Shown here: one piece after another, positions 63,335 through 64,000 of the stretch
Position numbering within the stretch: the first letter of the stretch is position 1
Layout of the letters: each line of letters begins with the position of its first letter
Origin: Duganella sp. Root336D2
GTDB lineage: Bacteria > Pseudomonadota > Gammaproteobacteria > Burkholderiales > Burkholderiaceae_D
Direction of reading: 5' to 3'
DNA: 64,000 nucleotides
Assembly (NCBI RefSeq): GCF_001425005.1
Contig: NZ_LMDB01000001.1
Coordinates: 498,393-562,392, forward strand
Translations under genes and position numbers: made by a program
The notes under the pieces: generated by a model
The model's database searches: none
The model's input: only the letters and a program-made list of their open reading frames with translations
What the model was told of the DNA's origin: nothing

Positions 63335-64000
63335 TCAGACGAATGCGCCGACCTTCGCGGCCACTGCTTGCTGCACCGAGCGGCTGGTGACAAAGCTGTG
63401 TGCGACCTGGATGTCGTTATGGAACCAGCGGTCGCCGTCCAGGCAGGCCGGGATCTGCTTGCGGATTTCGTCGTAGGCAGCCTGCGTGCCCTCGCCCAGC
63501 CTGAAGCCTGGCAGCAAATGCTCGGTCATGCTCAGCGCCTGTGCCGCCAGCAGCAACTCCACGCCCACAATGTACTGCGTGTTCTGCACCACGGTGTGTG
63601 CCTTGCGCGCGCACCAGGTGGAGTTGGAGATGTGGTCTTCACTGTTGGCTTTCGAGGGAATCGAGTCCACGCTGCCCGGCATCGACAGCGTGCGATTCTC
63701 CATTACGAGGGAGCTGAGGGAACATTGCACCACCGGGTAGCCAGTGTTCACGCCACGCAAACCGGACATCAGGTTGCGTGGCAGGCCCCATGACAGCGTC
63801 GGGTCGATTAGCCGTGCCACGCGGCGCTCGCAGATGCTGCCAAGATCCGTGATCGCCATGGCCAGCAAATCCATCGCCTGCGCCAGGTACTGGCCGTGGA
63901 AGTTACCGCCCGAGATGATCTCGAAGCCGCCACCATCCTTGCCAAAGATCAGCGGATTATCGGTGGCGGAATTGATCTCGTTCCTTACGATGGTGTCAAT
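63335..64000 (-). CDS. hutH: Histidine ammonia-lyase (C-terminal part; 5' end outside window)
   Basis: The last 221 or so codons of an aromatic amino acid ammonia-lyase; the frame is still open at base 64000. Visible motifs are NEINSATDNPLIF, SGGNFHGQYLAQAMDLLA, LIDPTLSWGLPRNL and SIPSKANSEDHISNSTWCAR, typical of HutH. The Ala-Ser-Gly that forms the MIO cofactor lies upstream, outside the window. It removes ammonia from histidine to give urocanate, the first step of histidine use. No other hut gene is visible here. Confidence 0.95.
   Translation of the reverse strand: MDTIVRNEINSATDNPLIFGKDGGGFEIISGGNFHGQYLAQAMDLLAMAITDLGSICERRVARLIDPTLSWGLPRNLMSGLRGVNTGYPVVQCSLSSLVMENRTLSMPGSVDSIPSKANSEDHISNSTWCARKAHTVVQNTQYIVGVELLLAAQALSMTEHLLPGFRLGEGTQAAYDEIRKQIPACLDGDRWFHNDIQVAHSFVTSRSVQQAVAAKVGAFV

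Overview
The window looks like a chromosomal segment of a high-GC betaproteobacterium, most likely Oxalobacteraceae (Massilia/Duganella/Janthinobacterium relatives). Supporting signs are the thrS-infC-rpmI-rplT-pheS-pheT-ihfA-merR order, the PilE/FimT/PilV/PilW/PilX/PilY1 minor-pilin operons, a PEP-CTERM protein, a glyoxylate carboligase operon and the protein sequences themselves. The genus is an inference. No CRISPR array, prophage or intact insertion sequence was seen.

Layout. 1-5.7 kb (minus): a type IV pilus minor-pilin operon, pilE-fimT-pilV-pilW-pilX-pilY1, with pilY1 running off the left edge. 5.8-7.9 kb (minus): a QseBC/TctDE-type two-component system directly upstream of it, with an OmpR-style 11-bp direct repeat between kinase and pilin genes. 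8.0-11.1 kb: a Crp/Fnr-family regulator converging on a NarL-type response regulator and CHASE3-type kinase pair. 11.2-19.3 kb (minus): the translation operon thrS to merR, preceded by two identical tRNA-Val genes with a clear sigma-70 promoter. 19.4-27.7 kb: mixed housekeeping genes (CDF metal exporter, PEP-CTERM protein, lipocalin-like protein, LysR regulator, relA, ridA, hydrolase, 3-hydroxybutyrate dehydrogenase, gamma carbonic anhydrase-like protein). 27.8-29.2 kb: dctA. 29.2-35.7 kb (plus): a second complete minor-pilin/pilY1 operon. It ends 12 bp from the truncated 3' end of a scoB-like CoA-transferase gene, which marks a rearrangement junction. 35.7-40.2 kb: ketone-body/fatty-acid metabolism (scoA, scoB remnant, SDR, ETF-ubiquinone oxidoreductase) and a PAS-LuxR regulator. 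40.3-42.3 kb: an isolated short flagellin and a FliK-like protein. 42.2-49.5 kb: LysR regulator and the glyoxylate operon gcl-hyi-glxR-glycerate kinase-pyruvate kinase. 49.6-55.2 kb: purine catabolism (guanine deaminase, hydroxyisourate hydrolase, Tsx-like porin, uric acid/xanthine permease, 8-oxoguanine deaminase). 55.2-63.3 kb: poorly characterised exported or membrane proteins, an 858-residue protein of unknown function, and a membrane protein with a decayed partial duplicate beside it. 63.3 kb to the end: the 3' part of histidine ammonia-lyase.

Functional links. Purine breakdown yields glyoxylate, which the neighbouring gcl operon turns into glycerate, phosphoglycerate and pyruvate. The two-component system, the direct repeat and pilus operon 1 look like one regulatory unit. 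Having two minor-pilin sets suggests the cell can build pili with alternative tips. The strongest oddities are the scoB/pilY1 junction, the duplicated pilus operons with different PilY1 metal-site motifs, the AUA start of infC, the unusual T-arm of the tRNA-Val pair, the unknown 858-residue protein beside a decayed duplication, and several strong palindromes or direct repeats in promoter positions.
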